In this document: piece by piece, positions 53,850 to 64,000 of the stretch
Layout: each line of letters begins with the position of its first letter
How positions within the stretch are numbered: the stretch's first letter is position 1
Origin: Aphrocallistes beatrix
Taxonomy: Eukaryota; Porifera; Hexactinellida; Sceptrulophora; Aphrocallistidae
NCBI GenBank assembly: GCA_963281255.1
Contig: OY725488.1
Location: 4,425,925-4,489,924, forward strand
Length of the DNA stretch: 64,000 bases
Direction of reading: 5' to 3'
Notes under the pieces: model-generated
The model's input: only the letters and a program-made list of their open reading frames with translations
Told to the model about the DNA's origin: nothing
Databases searched by the model: none
Translations under genes and position numbers: made by a program

Positions 53850-54950
53850 CGCGCTACGCTTGCTTGCGCTGCCGTCGCTGGCAAACACTTTGTGTCCACT
53901 GGAGGCTCCCTTCGGGCACCTGGGGTCACATTTATTAATTATAAGGGAGATAACCTCTCTAAATACGTCTAACTTACTGTTATAATCGATATCGCACGAA
54001 AAATCACCAAATTTGTCAATTTTTAATATTTTACGCGTAATGATGACGTCATAACAGAGTGATGAGTCATCATTTTTTGATCATATTTACATCATATTTA
54101 AAATATTTTAATATACTCATTCTATTAAATTTCAGCCTTGTTCACTTAAAATAACTGAGTTATTGCCGGAAAAACGAAAATTTCTGATTCTCAAAAAGGT
54201 GACAATGACGTCATAATTCTATGATGAGCCGACATTTTCGTCCGAGGTCATAACTTACTGGAGCCATAGCCAAAAGACTCCCACATGCCAAAATCAACTT
54301 TCTGCTCCCAGCAGTTTCTTCAATCAATTCGGTACAGAGATACAAGTATCCTTACTATTAAAACTCGATTAATGTTTTTATATATATATATATACGTATA
54401 TAAATCTCTGTAACGAATTGATTGAAGAAACTGCCAGGCGCAGAAAGCTGATTTTTGGCATGCGGGAGTCTTTTGGCTATGGCTCCAGTAAGTTCTGAGC
54501 TCAGACTAAAATGTCGACTCATCATGGAATTATGACGTCATTGTCACATTTTTAAAAGTTAAGCAATACAGTTATTCGAGCATAACTCAGCCTTTGTAGG
54601 AGATAGAAGGCTGAAATTTTAATAGAATGTGTATACTAACATACCTCACATATGATGCAACTATCATCAAAAAATGATGACTCATCACTTTGCTATGACG
54701 TCATCATTACTTATCAAAATTTTAAAATTTGATAAATTTTGTCTTTTTCGTGCGATAAAGATGATATAACAGTAGGACAGACGTATTTTGAGATGTTATC
54801 TCCCTTATAAATAACCAATGTGACTTCAGGCGACCGGAGGGAGCCTCCGGCGGACACAAGGTGTCCGCCAGCCGCGCAGCGCAAGCAAGCGAAGCGCGCT
54901 TGTATACTATATTTTAGAAATGCAAATTAATCGAGTTTTAATAGTAAGGA
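53850..54950 (-). mobile_element. HEL-A element hosting a second HEL-A
   Basis: The GC block is partly decayed (GCGCTACGCTTGCTTGCGCT, GGCAAACACTTTGTGTCCAC). The body is complete to CAATCAATTCGGTACAGAGA; the 5' terminus is at 54925-54950. The plus-oriented copy 54349-54902 sits in the TA-rich spacer between them. Removing it leaves a normal HEL-A. Confidence 0.75.
54349..54902 (+). mobile_element. HEL-A element, full length, 554 bp
   Basis: A|TCCTTACTATTAAAACTCGA to GAAGCGCGCTTG|T. It has GTAACGAATTGATTGAAGAA, TGACGTCATTG with TCGACTCATCATG, TGACGTCATCATT with TGACTCATCA, and the stem GGCGGACAC-AAG-GTGTCCGCC. One of the best-preserved copies, suitable as the type copy. Confidence 0.82.
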
Positions 54951-55129
54951 TGTATAGCAATATAATTATATATATTTTCTTCGAAAACTTTTAGCTAAGC
55001 AGTGTAGTCTATTCTCAATGTTCATGGCCACGTGTTTTACATAAGACAAGTAACTTTTCAGACCAAACTCTTGAAGTATATTTTCTTTGTCGTGAGGAGA
55101 CAGGTTAGTTTTTAATGTCGTGGGGAAAC

Positions 55130-56654
55130 AAAAGAAGGACGGTTGGATATTATCTTCGAAAAACTTTACTTGATGTAAAAAGAAAAGGTTTTTTTTGTCG
55201 TTGATTTTATTTTTTTACTAAGTGGTCTGCCATCTAATCGTTCTAATTAGACGGTAGCTATTTCGACCTTATGAGTTGACCCCGCTAAAGTTTAGCACGA
55301 CTAAAAATTGAAAATAATTGTAGGGTTTTAACACATTTATCATTTTTTTTTCTTATTTGATATTTTTTGTTATGATATAGAACTCAAACATTGTTTTATT
55401 CCCTTTAGAGATTTTAAATTGCCTGAATTTAGATGAAAACCATTTAGATAACAACACTCTAAAATACTCAGGAGAGCAAGCTTTAATAGCAGAGATCTAG
55501 CGATAATTGCATCAGAATTAAAATGTTGATCTAAAATATTATGACCTTTACTAATTATATTGAAAGTTATTGCCTTGAACATTTCATATTCGGTCAAATA
55601 CCCCCATTTAGGATTCAAAAAGTGATATCTCTCTATCTCTGGAAATATAGGCATAGATTCGTAGTTCTCAATTACAAATATACTTTTATAACGTTATATA
55701 TATATATGATTCATTCATAATAATGGCTCTACATACTACCAGCTCTTAAGTTTTAAATCTACAGTCATGTGATTACGCAACATTGTTCAAAAATCCTAAT
55801 TTGGAATCTAAAATTCATAAACTCTCGTTCTAACGTCCTAAAATACTGTTTAGAAGCACTTTATTCATTATAAAATAATGGATTTACTTTGTATTAGTAG
55901 TAACATGAATAATTGTTCACTATTACCTGAAAATATTCGCGATAAGGGGGCTTCAAAGAAAATTTTTTTTTCAGCGGACTTTCGATTTTTTTCCTCAAAT
56001 TTTTGCTCGAGTATGTTAAAATCATTGGTATTTGTGTTATAATATGACTGTAAAAGCTTTTATTTACTCTTAATGACTCATTTTATATCGTTTTTAATAC
56101 TTGACCTTAAAATCTGCATTATCTCGGAGCTTTAAAATTTCAAATTTGAACGTCTTTAAGATAAAAAATTCATCACGATTGTTCTACTTCATTTTGCGAA
56201 ATAAAAAAGACCAGGACATTTATGAATTTTTATATATTTATTAGAAATTTCATAGAAAATTTATATAAAAAAGGCCTTTTCCGCTGATTTTGGCCCCTAT
56301 TTTTTTCAAACCTCTATAAAATCGATAATTTTTGTATATTTAATTTCTTTTCTGGCCTTTTCTGGTAGCTAATATGGTAGACAATCTATATTTCAATTTT
56401 TGATGATTTTGATACAACGCTTTTTTCATTACATTCTACCGAGTGCCGGTGCTCAACTATTAAGATGTGTTATCTCAAACAGAAAAACACCTTTGAGGGG
56501 CTGTATCCGAAAAATTAGACATCGTAATCAAAAACGGTTTAGCATTCGTCATTATCTCCCAAATCGACTATATACCCACGCTTAACATCTTGAATACTTT
56601 TTTTTTTAACATACGATGCAAGCCGAATCGAAGTCCTTTTCGAGGGCGGTATCC
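55130..56654 (-). mobile_element. TTAA-type element, truncated or diverged copy
   Basis: The right end TTTTCGAGGGCGGTATCC|TTAA (TTAA 56655-56658) is the terminal repeat of the element at 61202-63077. Internal blocks (CCACGCTTAACATCT, CGGTAGC, AAAGTTTAGCACGACTA) match it in reverse. The left terminus was not found, so the left boundary is approximate. Confidence 0.65.
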
Positions 56655-56658
56655 TTAA

Positions 56659-57151
56659 TCTTAAATATCTTCTTTATGAGTGTGGCATAATTTTCCACGT
56701 CCACTACTACAAGTTTTGCGGTCCCTGCGTGAATGAGTCCAATTTTGATTGCTCGCATTTTGGGACGGAGACCCGCGTGAAAAATAATTTTTTGGCTCTG
56801 CTCAACTCCTGATAAATTGATATGGTTTATAATTCACGTTTCCAATTCTCATTGATGTGTCCTAAAATTAGATACTATATTTATGTATTCTATTCTAGTA
56901 TACATTTTTTTTCTCTATTTTTTCCATTTATAGATTTCTAGGATCCTTTTTGATAACTCGAATTCTTCACATTTCTTCTCAAAGCTCATTTTTCATAGTT
57001 CTTTATTAACAATCTCTTCAGAAGACAATATTTGTAATCGATTATCTTTGAATAGTTCCTCTCTCGATTGTTCAAACAATCACGTCCCGAAAATCTTTCA
57101 ACAAAATGATGAATTATTTGATTGTCTTTTTGGTATGTATTATGATTTATA
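56659..57151. other. Unassigned AT-rich stretch
   Basis: No gene or repeat recognised. Confidence 0.35.
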
Positions 57152-57690
57152 CAAGCGCGCTTCGCGCTTGCTTGTGCTGCGCGGCTGGCGGACACTTTGT
57201 GTCCGCCGGAGGCTCCCTTCGGTCGCCTGGAGTCACATTGGTTAATTATAAGGGAGATAACATCTCTAAATATGTCTGTCCTACTGTGCTAATAGATATC
57301 ACTCGAAAAATCACCAAATTTGTGAATTTAAAAATTTTTGATGCGTAATGATGACGTCATAACAAAGTGATGAGTCATCATTTTTTGATGATAGTTGCAT
57401 CATATGTGAGACATGTTAGTATACAGATTCTATTAAAATTTCAGTCTTCTATCTCCTATAATGGCTGAGTTATGCTCGAATAACTGTGTTCCTTAACTTT
57501 TTAAAATGTGACAATGACGTCATAATTCCATGATGAGTCGACATTTTCGTCTGAGCTCAGAACTTACTGGAGCCATAGTCAAAAGACTCCCACATGCCAA
57601 AAATCAGCTTTCTGCGCCTGGCAGTTTCTTCAATCAATTCGTAACAAATATATATATATACAAATATTAATCGAGTTTTAATAGTAAGGA
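57152..57690 (-). mobile_element. HEL-A element, full length, 539 bp
   Basis: CAAGCGCGCTTCGCGCTTGC, stem GGCGGACAC-TTT-GTGTCCGCC, TGACGTCATAACAAAGTGAT with GAGTCATCAT, TGACGTCATAATTCCATGAT with GAGTCGAC, CAATCAATTCGTAACAAA, TA run, and ATTAATCGAGTTTTAATAGT|AAGGA followed by T. No flanking duplication is visible. Confidence 0.82.
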
Positions 57691-57808
57691 TACACTACCC
57701 GGACCAAAGTATTTGTACATTTCATTTTTTTAATGTTCATTTAATACTAAATGGGTATTTTCATAGATATAATATCCACTAAACGGTTAATGATACCACT
57801 AATCAAAT

Positions 57809-57839
<31 letters not shown>

Positions 57840-57850
57840 TTCATTTATAT
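57691..57850. repeat. Tc1-type MITE end and TTTA microsatellite
   Basis: TA|CACTACCCGGACCAAAGTAT matches the left end of the 40027 family; no right end. From 57807 to 57850 is a TTTA/ATTT tetranucleotide run that ends in the duplication of the next MITE. Confidence 0.6.
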
Positions 57851-58027
57851 CAGCGCTGTCCAACAGGCGGCCCGCGGCCTTATTTTGTGCGGCCCGCGTT
57901 GTGTCCCGCGTTGCGTCCAAAATACCTCTATCCATACACATCCCGAGTGCACGCCTCTGTATTGCGGCCCGTCACTAAATGGTATGAAGCAGTTGCGGCC
58001 CGAAGTAAATATAGTTGGACAGCCCTG
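57851..58027. mobile_element. 177-bp hAT-type MITE rich in GCGGCCC
   Basis: CAGCGCTGTCCAAC and GTTGGACAGCCCTG are the ends; ATTTATAT is duplicated on both sides (57843-57850, 58028-58035). GCGGCCCG occurs several times inside, in contrast to the AT-rich flanks. Confidence 0.85.
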
Positions 58028-58035
58028 ATTTATAT

Positions 58036-58036
58036 A

Positions 58037-58074
<38 letters not shown>

Positions 58075-58372
58075 TACGAATTGATTGAAGAAACTGCCAA
58101 GCACAGAATGCTGATTTTTGGTATGGTGGAGTCTTTTGGCTATGGCTCCTATAAGTTCTGGCCTCAGACTAAAATGTCGACTCATCATAGAATTATGACG
58201 TCATTGTCACCTTTTTATAATTAGAAATTTCAGTTTTTCGACTATATCTCAGCCATTTTAAATGATAGGGGGCTGAAATTTTAATAGAGTGTGTATATTA
58301 ATATTATTCACATGTGATACCACTATCATCAAAAATTGATGATCATCACCCTGTTATTAACTCATCATTAGC
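58036..58372 (+). mobile_element. HEL-A element, both ends missing
   Basis: TA run, GCTACGAATTGATTGAAGAA, TGACGTCATTGTCACC and body to about TTATTAACTCATCATTAGC. There is no TCCTTACTA end and no GC block. Confidence 0.65.
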
Positions 58373-59224
58373 TTGACCAATTATTTGTTTCGCTTTCTTT
58401 AAAAATTTCGGAATCAAACTTTCCAGGTAGGCTTCTTGATGATATTTCCCTACTGGGTTTAAATTCAAGAAAATAATTTTTGTTTAAATATGATTTGCAA
58501 AAGTTAGTGATCGGACAAATCACCCATCCACTAATGCACTGAATGAACATGTTTCGATTCCAAAATTCACATCATGTATGTGTTAGTTTGATCCTAATTT
58601 AGTATAATTAGATAAAAGAAACACAGTGCTCTACTCTGATCGGATTTTATCGCAATACCTCCCCAAATCAGCTTCGATGGCATCATTGAAATTCCGTATT
58701 ATCAATCTAATTACAGTATTTCAATCTAAAGTTATTTCTACCATTAAATATAATCAATTCACCATTTACTGTGATAGTTCCAAATAGTAGTTGTGATAGT
58801 TCCATATAGTAGTAAAATACCATAGTAAACCAATTGTGCTGCTGGTAAAGTTAAACTTTGATATGATGGTTGTTGATACAAGTATCTTATGGGAGCTTTC
58901 TTTCCATTTCAAACAACCAGTTCCAAATTGGCACCAGGAGTACGTGAATCCCGATCAATCATCTTTTCTTTATTGACCCATGATCGAAATGTATTCTGGC
59001 TAGCAAAACTAATGTTCCTCCTGTAATAATATTTGATCAACCGCTTCACTGGAAAGCTGCAGAGATTATCAGTGCTTCAGCTTAGAGTCGTCACTTTAAG
59101 GATATAATAGTTCTTATACTGGGTAGTTTTAGACATTCATTCCTACTTTGAGCAATAGATACACTAATTGAGGACAGAATTTAGAAATGGTTTGTCAGAA
59201 ATGCTGTAGTGCATATTATGAATG
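58373..59224. other. Unassigned stretch
   Basis: Only a small tandem duplication was noticed: TGTGATAGTTCCAAATAGTA at 58770 repeats 22 bp later. Confidence 0.35.
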
Positions 59225-60452
59225 GTAAATCAGTTCAAAGGGTATTTCGTGGCCATCTTCTAAAAATTGGGCAATGGGTTTGTCAAGTTTTGACACTTTA
59301 GTTATGCATGGCATCAAAGTGTGTTCATGTTGCTGGTTAGGAATTGCAGATATACTAAATGACATAAAAGATTATGAAGATGGTAATGCTTCTTACTACT
59401 GAAGCAATCATTTCCTATCCGGAAAGTCAATATTTCTCGAACCAGCAGATTGTACGTAGTATTTGAGGAAACCTAGAAAATAATATACTCAGGAATATTA
59501 TAATCTTTAAATTAAAATGTTTGCAACATCATACAAAAATAAGAAAATTTAAAACAATGTCGAAAGGTAATTGAAATATTTTATGATTAATACTTGAAGT
59601 TACCTTTAGACATTGTTTTAAATTTTTTGACTTTTTTTGTATGCTGTTGCAAAAATGTAATTTATAGATTACAAGCGCGCTTCGCTTGCTTGCGCTGCGC
59701 GTCTGGCGGACACTTTGTGTCCGCCGGAGGCTCCCTTCGGTCGCCTGGAGGTGACATTGGTTAATTATAAGGGAGATATCATCTCTAAAATATGTCCATC
59801 TTAGTTTTAAGATCGAAATCACTCGAAAAATCACCAAATTGTCAATTTTAAAATTTTGATGCGTAATGATGACGTCATAACAAAGTGATGAGTCTACTTT
59901 TTTGATGAAAGTCACATCATATGTGAGGTATATTAGTATACAGATTCTATTAAAATTTCAGCCTTCTATCTCCTATAATGGCTGAGTTATCCCCGAATAA
60001 CTGTGTTGCTTAACTTTTAAAAATGTGACAATGACGTCATAATTCCATGATGAGTCGACATTTTGCTCTGTACTCAGAACTTACTGGAGCCATAGCCAAA
60101 AAACTCCCACATGCCAAAAATCAGCCTTCTGCGCCCTGCAGTTTCTTCAATCAATTCGTTACAGATATATATATATATATATACAATAATTGAGTTTTAA
60201 TAGTAAGGATAATATATCTGAGTAAATTCCTTTTCGAGGTTTTCTCAAATGCTACGTGCATCTGCTGGATGGGAAAATACTGACTTTCCGGTTAAGGAAT
60301 GATTGCCCCAGTCGTAGGAAGAGATTTACCATATTCATATCCTTTTGGGCCATTTAATATATCTGTAAATTGTAAACTGCAACGTGGATACACCTTGGTA
60401 CCATGTTACAGTAGAAGTGTCAAAACTTGACAAATCCATTGCCGTATTTTTA
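59225..60452. repeat. Inverted duplication flanking a HEL-A copy
   Basis: Text at 59270-59495 (GGTTTGTCAAGTTTTGACAC, GGAAAGTCAATATTTC, TTTGAGGAAACCTAG) returns reversed at 60212-60440 (GAGGTTTTCTCAAA, GACTTTCCGG, GTGTCAAAACTTGACAAA). Between the arms lie a hairpin at 59543-59628 (AATTTAAAACAATGTCGAAA and its mirror) and the HEL-A copy at 59672. It may be an old foldback transposon. Arm identity looks moderate. Confidence 0.55.
59672..60209 (-). mobile_element. HEL-A element, full length, 538 bp
   Basis: CAAGCGCGCTTCGCTTGC, stem GGCGGACAC-TTT-GTGTCCGCC, both TGACGTCA modules, CAATCAATTCGTTACAGA, TA run, ATAATTGAGTTTTAATAGTA|AGGA followed by T. Confidence 0.82.
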
Positions 60453-60609
60453 GTACTAGTTTGTTCACCTATTGGACAACTACTTCGTTGCCACAGGAAT
60501 ATGCTGCGTCATTTCCTGTTAAGCCAATTTCAATGGGGAAGCCATATAACTTTGACGTAACTAGTATAAATCGAAAAATCCCAAGTGCATCCAAGTGCTT
60601 TAATATAAA
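60453..60609. repeat. Repeat F segment
   Basis: GCGTCATTTCCTGTTAAGCC and TCAATGGGGAAGCCATAT match 51940-51970 reversed and 39870-39910. It lies directly before the next HEL copy. Confidence 0.5.
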
Positions 60610-61053
60610 CAAGCGGACTTCGCTTGCTTGCGATGCGCAGCTAGCCGACACTGTCCACCGGAGGAGCCCTTTGGGCTGCTAGGCTCACATTCATTAATTA
60701 TAAGGTAGATAACATGTCTGAATTCGTCTTTCTTACTGTTATAATCGTTATCACTCGAAAAATCACCAAATTGTAATGATGACGTCATGACAGAATGATG
60801 AGTCATCATTTTGATAGAGTTGTATCAGATTTGAGATATATTAATTAATATACACATTCTATTAAAATTTCACGCTTCTTTCTCCTAAAATGGCTGAGTT
60901 ATAGTCCAAAAACTGAAATTTCTAATTTTAAAAAGGCGACAATAGCGTCATAATTCGATGATGAGTCGACATTTTTGTTTGAGGTCAGAACATAGTGGAG
61001 CCATAGCCAAAAGACTCCCACATGCCAAAATAAGCTTGCCCGTGCCTGGCAGT
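60610..61053 (-). mobile_element. HEL-A element, 5' end missing
   Basis: CAAGCGGACTTCGCTTGC, a shortened stem (CCGACACTGTCCACCGG), TGATGACGTCATGACAGAAT, a second module mutated to ATAGCGTCATAA, and body to GGCAGTTGCTT, where it stops. Confidence 0.7.
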
Positions 61054-61201
61054 TGCTTTTCAACTTTCCTCGGATATTGATTTTTCTCCATGGTGTCGGG
61101 AAGGATCAATGTAGAACTGGTTTAGGGATGAAAATTGATCGAGGCAGAGTTTTTAAAGTTGTAGGCAAATATTGTCAATTTTTTCCACTTTTTAATGTTA
61201 A

Positions 61202-63077
61202 GGATACCGCCCTCGAAAAAACATAATTTGGCTTACAGCATACGATGAAAGTAGAGCTATAAGAGATGTTAAGCGTGGGCAGGTATCCACGTCAAGAACT
61301 ACTAGCACATTCCAAACCGTTTTTGATTCTCATTTCTAGTTTTTGAGATACAGTGTCTCAAAGTCTGTTTTTTTCGTTTATCGCTAGCACATCTTAATGG
61401 TAGAAATCCGACCACTCAAGGAATTGTTTAGTGCATACCAAGGAAACAAATGTGCTTCCAAAATCGAATCATAGATAGTCTACCATATTTGCCACTTCAT
61501 AGCACCAAAAGAAAGTTAAAATGACAAAAATTGTAAATTTTATCGGTGTACGAAAAAAAAGGCGAAAAAAGGGCAAAATGTGTTTTTTTTTGGAAATCAG
61601 CAATCAGCAAATAAAGTGGTCCTACGTTCATCGCCTAATGATATGGAACAACTCTTGAAATTTTCAAACCTCTATCTCAAACCAATTTTGACTTAAAATT
61701 ATGTAAAGACGGTCAATTTTGAAATTTCCCGAGATATAGAGATTTTAAGTTTAGATGGTAAGAATAAAGTAAAATGAGTTATTAAAAATGAACAAAAGCA
61801 TTCACAGACATTTATTCGCATTTATACTGATGATTTAGGTATATTCGAACCAAATGTTTACATAAAATAGCAAGAGTACCCTTAAATCCAGAAATTTCCC
61901 TGGGCCCCTAACCCCGAATATTTTGAGATAATTGTGAATAAAAATTCATATTCCTAGCACGACGAAGTATAATCATTCAGTTTAGAATGAATAAAGAGCT
62001 TCCAAAAAGTATATTAGGAAGTTAGAGCGAAAGTCTACGACTTTTAGTTTTCAAGTTAGGATTTTCGAAAAAGCTACGTCATCATATGACAAAAATCTAA
62101 AACTTATATTCCATTGGATGTAGTGCATTTATTATCAATGAATCATATATGCACCCTTATAAAAAGTATATTAGGAAGTGAGAACTAAGAATTTGGATTA
62201 TATTTACAGAAATAGAGAGATATCTCTTTTTGGACCCTAAACGGGGGTTTTTGACGGAATCTGGGAGGTCCAAGGCCAGAACTTTCAAAATAATTATCAA
62301 AAGTTCTCCAATTTTTCTATACACATTATTAACGACAATTTTATTCATTATTTAGTATAATAGCCACATTTGGATACATATTTCATGATTAGTTTCGCCA
62401 TTTTCTAATATATTCAAAGTTTTCCATAGAATTTGTACTACAATTAAATCAATGATAAGTCGAGAAATATTTATTTTTTGACAAAGGAATGTTTGAGGAA
62501 CCTATATATTTTCGCATATATCCTTTTATTTAAGAATGTAGTAGAATATATATCTTCAATAGTTTTTAACATATTATATCGGCCTCTTTCGAGACCATAG
62601 AGAGATATTATGCCCGAACTTTACCTATAGTAAGCGATATATCACGAATGAATCTTTTTTTGAAACGATCAGAATTTTATTTCTGATCCAGTTATCGCTT
62701 AATATCTGATATCAAACAGGCGATTTCCCTAGCATTATATAAGTGAACTCCCTTATAGAGCTATTTTGTTTGGATTTATTCAGCCATTCTTCTAAATATT
62801 TGTGTTATATAATCTCCAAAGGTGCCAAAACAATGTTAAGGTCATATCATTAAAAAATTATCAAATAACTTACTAATTGGTGAATGCGTCAAAAATCTCG
62901 AATAATTTTCCAATTTTTAGTCACGCTAAACTTTGGGGTTAACTCCTAAAAATCAAAATAAATACCGTCAAACTGGTACTATCAGATGGTAGACCGCTCA
63001 GTAATACAATGAAATTAGCAATAAAATATCTACCGTTTTTCTTTGACGCCAGGCAAAGTTTTTCGAGGGCGGTATCC
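61202..63077. mobile_element. TTAA-flanked element, 1876 bp, no gene
   Basis: TTAA|GGATACCGCCCTCGAAAAA at the left and TTTTTCGAGGGCGGTATCC|TTAA at the right form a perfect 19-bp inverted repeat with TTAA on both sides (61198-61201, 63078-63081). TTAA duplication is the mark of piggyBac and Kolobok superfamilies. No transposase frame is visible, so it is non-autonomous despite its size. Homologous sequence occurs at 2880-4140 and 55130-56654. I cannot choose between the two superfamilies. Confidence 0.83.
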
Positions 63078-63081
63078 TTAA

Positions 63082-63258
63082 AGGCAAATAGTTTTCATTT
63101 TTTTCAAACCAATATCTTCTATTTAAAGATGTGTAATTGACAAGAATCCAAAATATTCCGTGAGTGTGTGTAGTTTTTTGCGCACATACTGTTCGATTTC
63201 ACCAATTGAGCACAATGCTATTGTATTATTCATACAGCAGATAAGAGTATACAGTACA
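63082..63258. other. Short unassigned spacer
   Basis: Nothing recognised. Confidence 0.3.
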
Positions 63259-63801
63259 TCCTTACTATTAAAACTCGATTAATGAATATTTATATATTTA
63301 TTTATATATATATATATCTGTAACGAATTGATTGAAGAAACTGCCGGAGGCAGAAAGCTGATTTTTGGCATATGTTAGTATTTTGGCTATAGCTCCAGTA
63401 AGTTCTGAGCTCAGAGCAAAATGTCCACTCATCATGGAATTATGACGTCATTGTCACATTTTTAAAAGTTAAGCAACACAGTTATTCGAGCATAACTCAG
63501 CCATTATAGGAGATAAATGGTTGAAATTTTAATAGAATATGTATACTAACATGCGTCACATATGATGCAACTATCGTCAAAAAATGATGAGTCATCACTT
63601 TGTTATGACGTCATTATTACGCATCAAAAATTTTCAAATTGACAAATTTGTTGATTTTTCGAGTGATATCGATTATCATAGTAGGACAGACATATTTAGA
63701 GATGCTATCTCCCTTATAACTAACCAATGTGACCTCAGGCGACCGAAGGGAGCCTCCGGCGGACACAAAGTGTCCGCCAGCCGCGCAGCGCAAGCAAGCG
63801 A
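63259..63801 (+). mobile_element. HEL-A element, last bases of 3' end lost
   Basis: A|TCCTTACTATTAAAACTCGA, TA run, GTAACGAATTGATTGAAGAA, both TGACGTCA modules, stem GGCGGACAC-AAA-GTGTCCGCC, and CGCAAGCAAGCGA, after which a TA/CA-rich tract replaces the usual AGCGCGCTTG. Confidence 0.78.
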
Positions 63802-63826
63802 ATATATATATACACACACAAACAAA

Positions 63827-63876
63827 CAATAATCGAGTTTTAATAGTAAGGATACTATTAAAACTCGATTATTGTA
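63827..63876. repeat. Inverted dimer of HEL 5' ends
   Basis: Two 23-base arms (ACAATAATCGAGTTTTAATA..; mirrored ..TATTAAAACTCGATTATTGT) are separated by AGGA. This is a 5' terminus joined to a second 5' terminus in the opposite orientation; neither has a body attached on its own side apart from the copy to the left. Confidence 0.8.
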
Positions 63877-63882
63877 TATATA

Positions 63883-64000
63883 CAGTCGACTCTCGTTAAC
63901 ACGTACACCAAGGCACCGTGGAGATTTGTACTCCTTATCCGGAGTACGTATTAACCGAAGCACGTACATAGCCACATTTGTCCAAAATACTTAATATACA
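63883..64000 (+). mobile_element. Pogo-like element, cut by the window end
   Basis: TA|CAGTCGACTCTCGTTAACAC is a pogo/Tigger-like end followed by GTAC-rich subterminal text (GGAGTACGTATTAACC). The rest lies outside the window. Confidence 0.55.

Noticed and set aside
54349-54950. HEL-A read as a TIR transposon with 25-bp inverted ends
   Set aside because: The second inverted end belongs to the minus-oriented copy that hosts it; other full copies (57152, 59672) have the terminus at only one side.
57048-57348. Recurrent frames of the type CAAGGHFVSAGGSLRSP.. at 51069, 57106, 63617 and elsewhere, which look like a small conserved protein family
   Set aside because: They are chance translations of the HEL GC block and the first part of its body; copies differ by frameshifts and stops, and the similarity is at DNA level on both strands.
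58770-58813. 22-bp tandem duplication
   Set aside because: Two units only, no further structure; ordinary slippage is enough.

Overview
The window is nuclear DNA of a eukaryote, most likely an invertebrate animal: it is AT-rich, has spliceosomal introns inside one transposon gene, and carries Tc1/mariner, hAT, pogo-like, Ginger, TTAA-type, Helitron-like and Ty3/Gypsy elements. I cannot name the species. I found no convincing host gene, tRNA, rRNA, operon, CRISPR array or exogenous virus. There is one 200-base run of N (44353-44552).

Layout. 1-13.4 kb: a broken transposon-type gene split by an insertion, an old TTAA-type copy, and copies of a dispersed family I call HEL. 13.4-17.3 kb: a Ty3/Gypsy retrotransposon with 206-bp LTRs differing at two sites, a GCTCC duplication, and broken gag and pol. 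17.8-19.0 kb: a dead mariner. 19.35-24.53 kb: a 5.2-kb Ginger DNA transposon with ~300-bp inverted ends, a GTAC duplication and a nine-exon gene (~939 codons) in which a gypsy-like integrase with all catalytic residues is joined by in-frame splicing to a C-terminal ubiquitin-protease-like domain. 24.57-27.06 kb: a Tc1-like element whose catalytic domain is split by a mariner-type element. 27.6-30.9 kb: a second, different Ginger with a truncated integrase. 31.9-41.3 kb: MITEs, foldbacks and HEL copies, one of which carries a Tc1 transposase fragment. 41.5-44.3 kb: two hAT remnants. 44.8-48.3 kb: a mariner split by a 2.3-kb foldback element that itself holds nested insertions. 48.4-64 kb: HEL copies, TTAA-type elements and MITEs.

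The dominant family, HEL, has a 5' end TCCTTACTATTAAAACTCGA, always preceded by A, then a TA-rich spacer, a body, a GC-rich hairpin block, and a 3' end GCGCTTG followed by T. No target duplication is evident, copies lie head to tail, different bodies share the same ends, and one copy holds foreign transposase sequence. These traits fit a non-autonomous Helitron-like group with a CTTG rather than CTRR end. The HEL-A body carries two bZIP-type motif pairs (TGACGTCA with TGAGTC).

The elements act on each other: insertions lie inside insertions, many with readable target duplications, so the window can be read as a layered history. The most promising unusual gene is the Ginger integrase-peptidase fusion.
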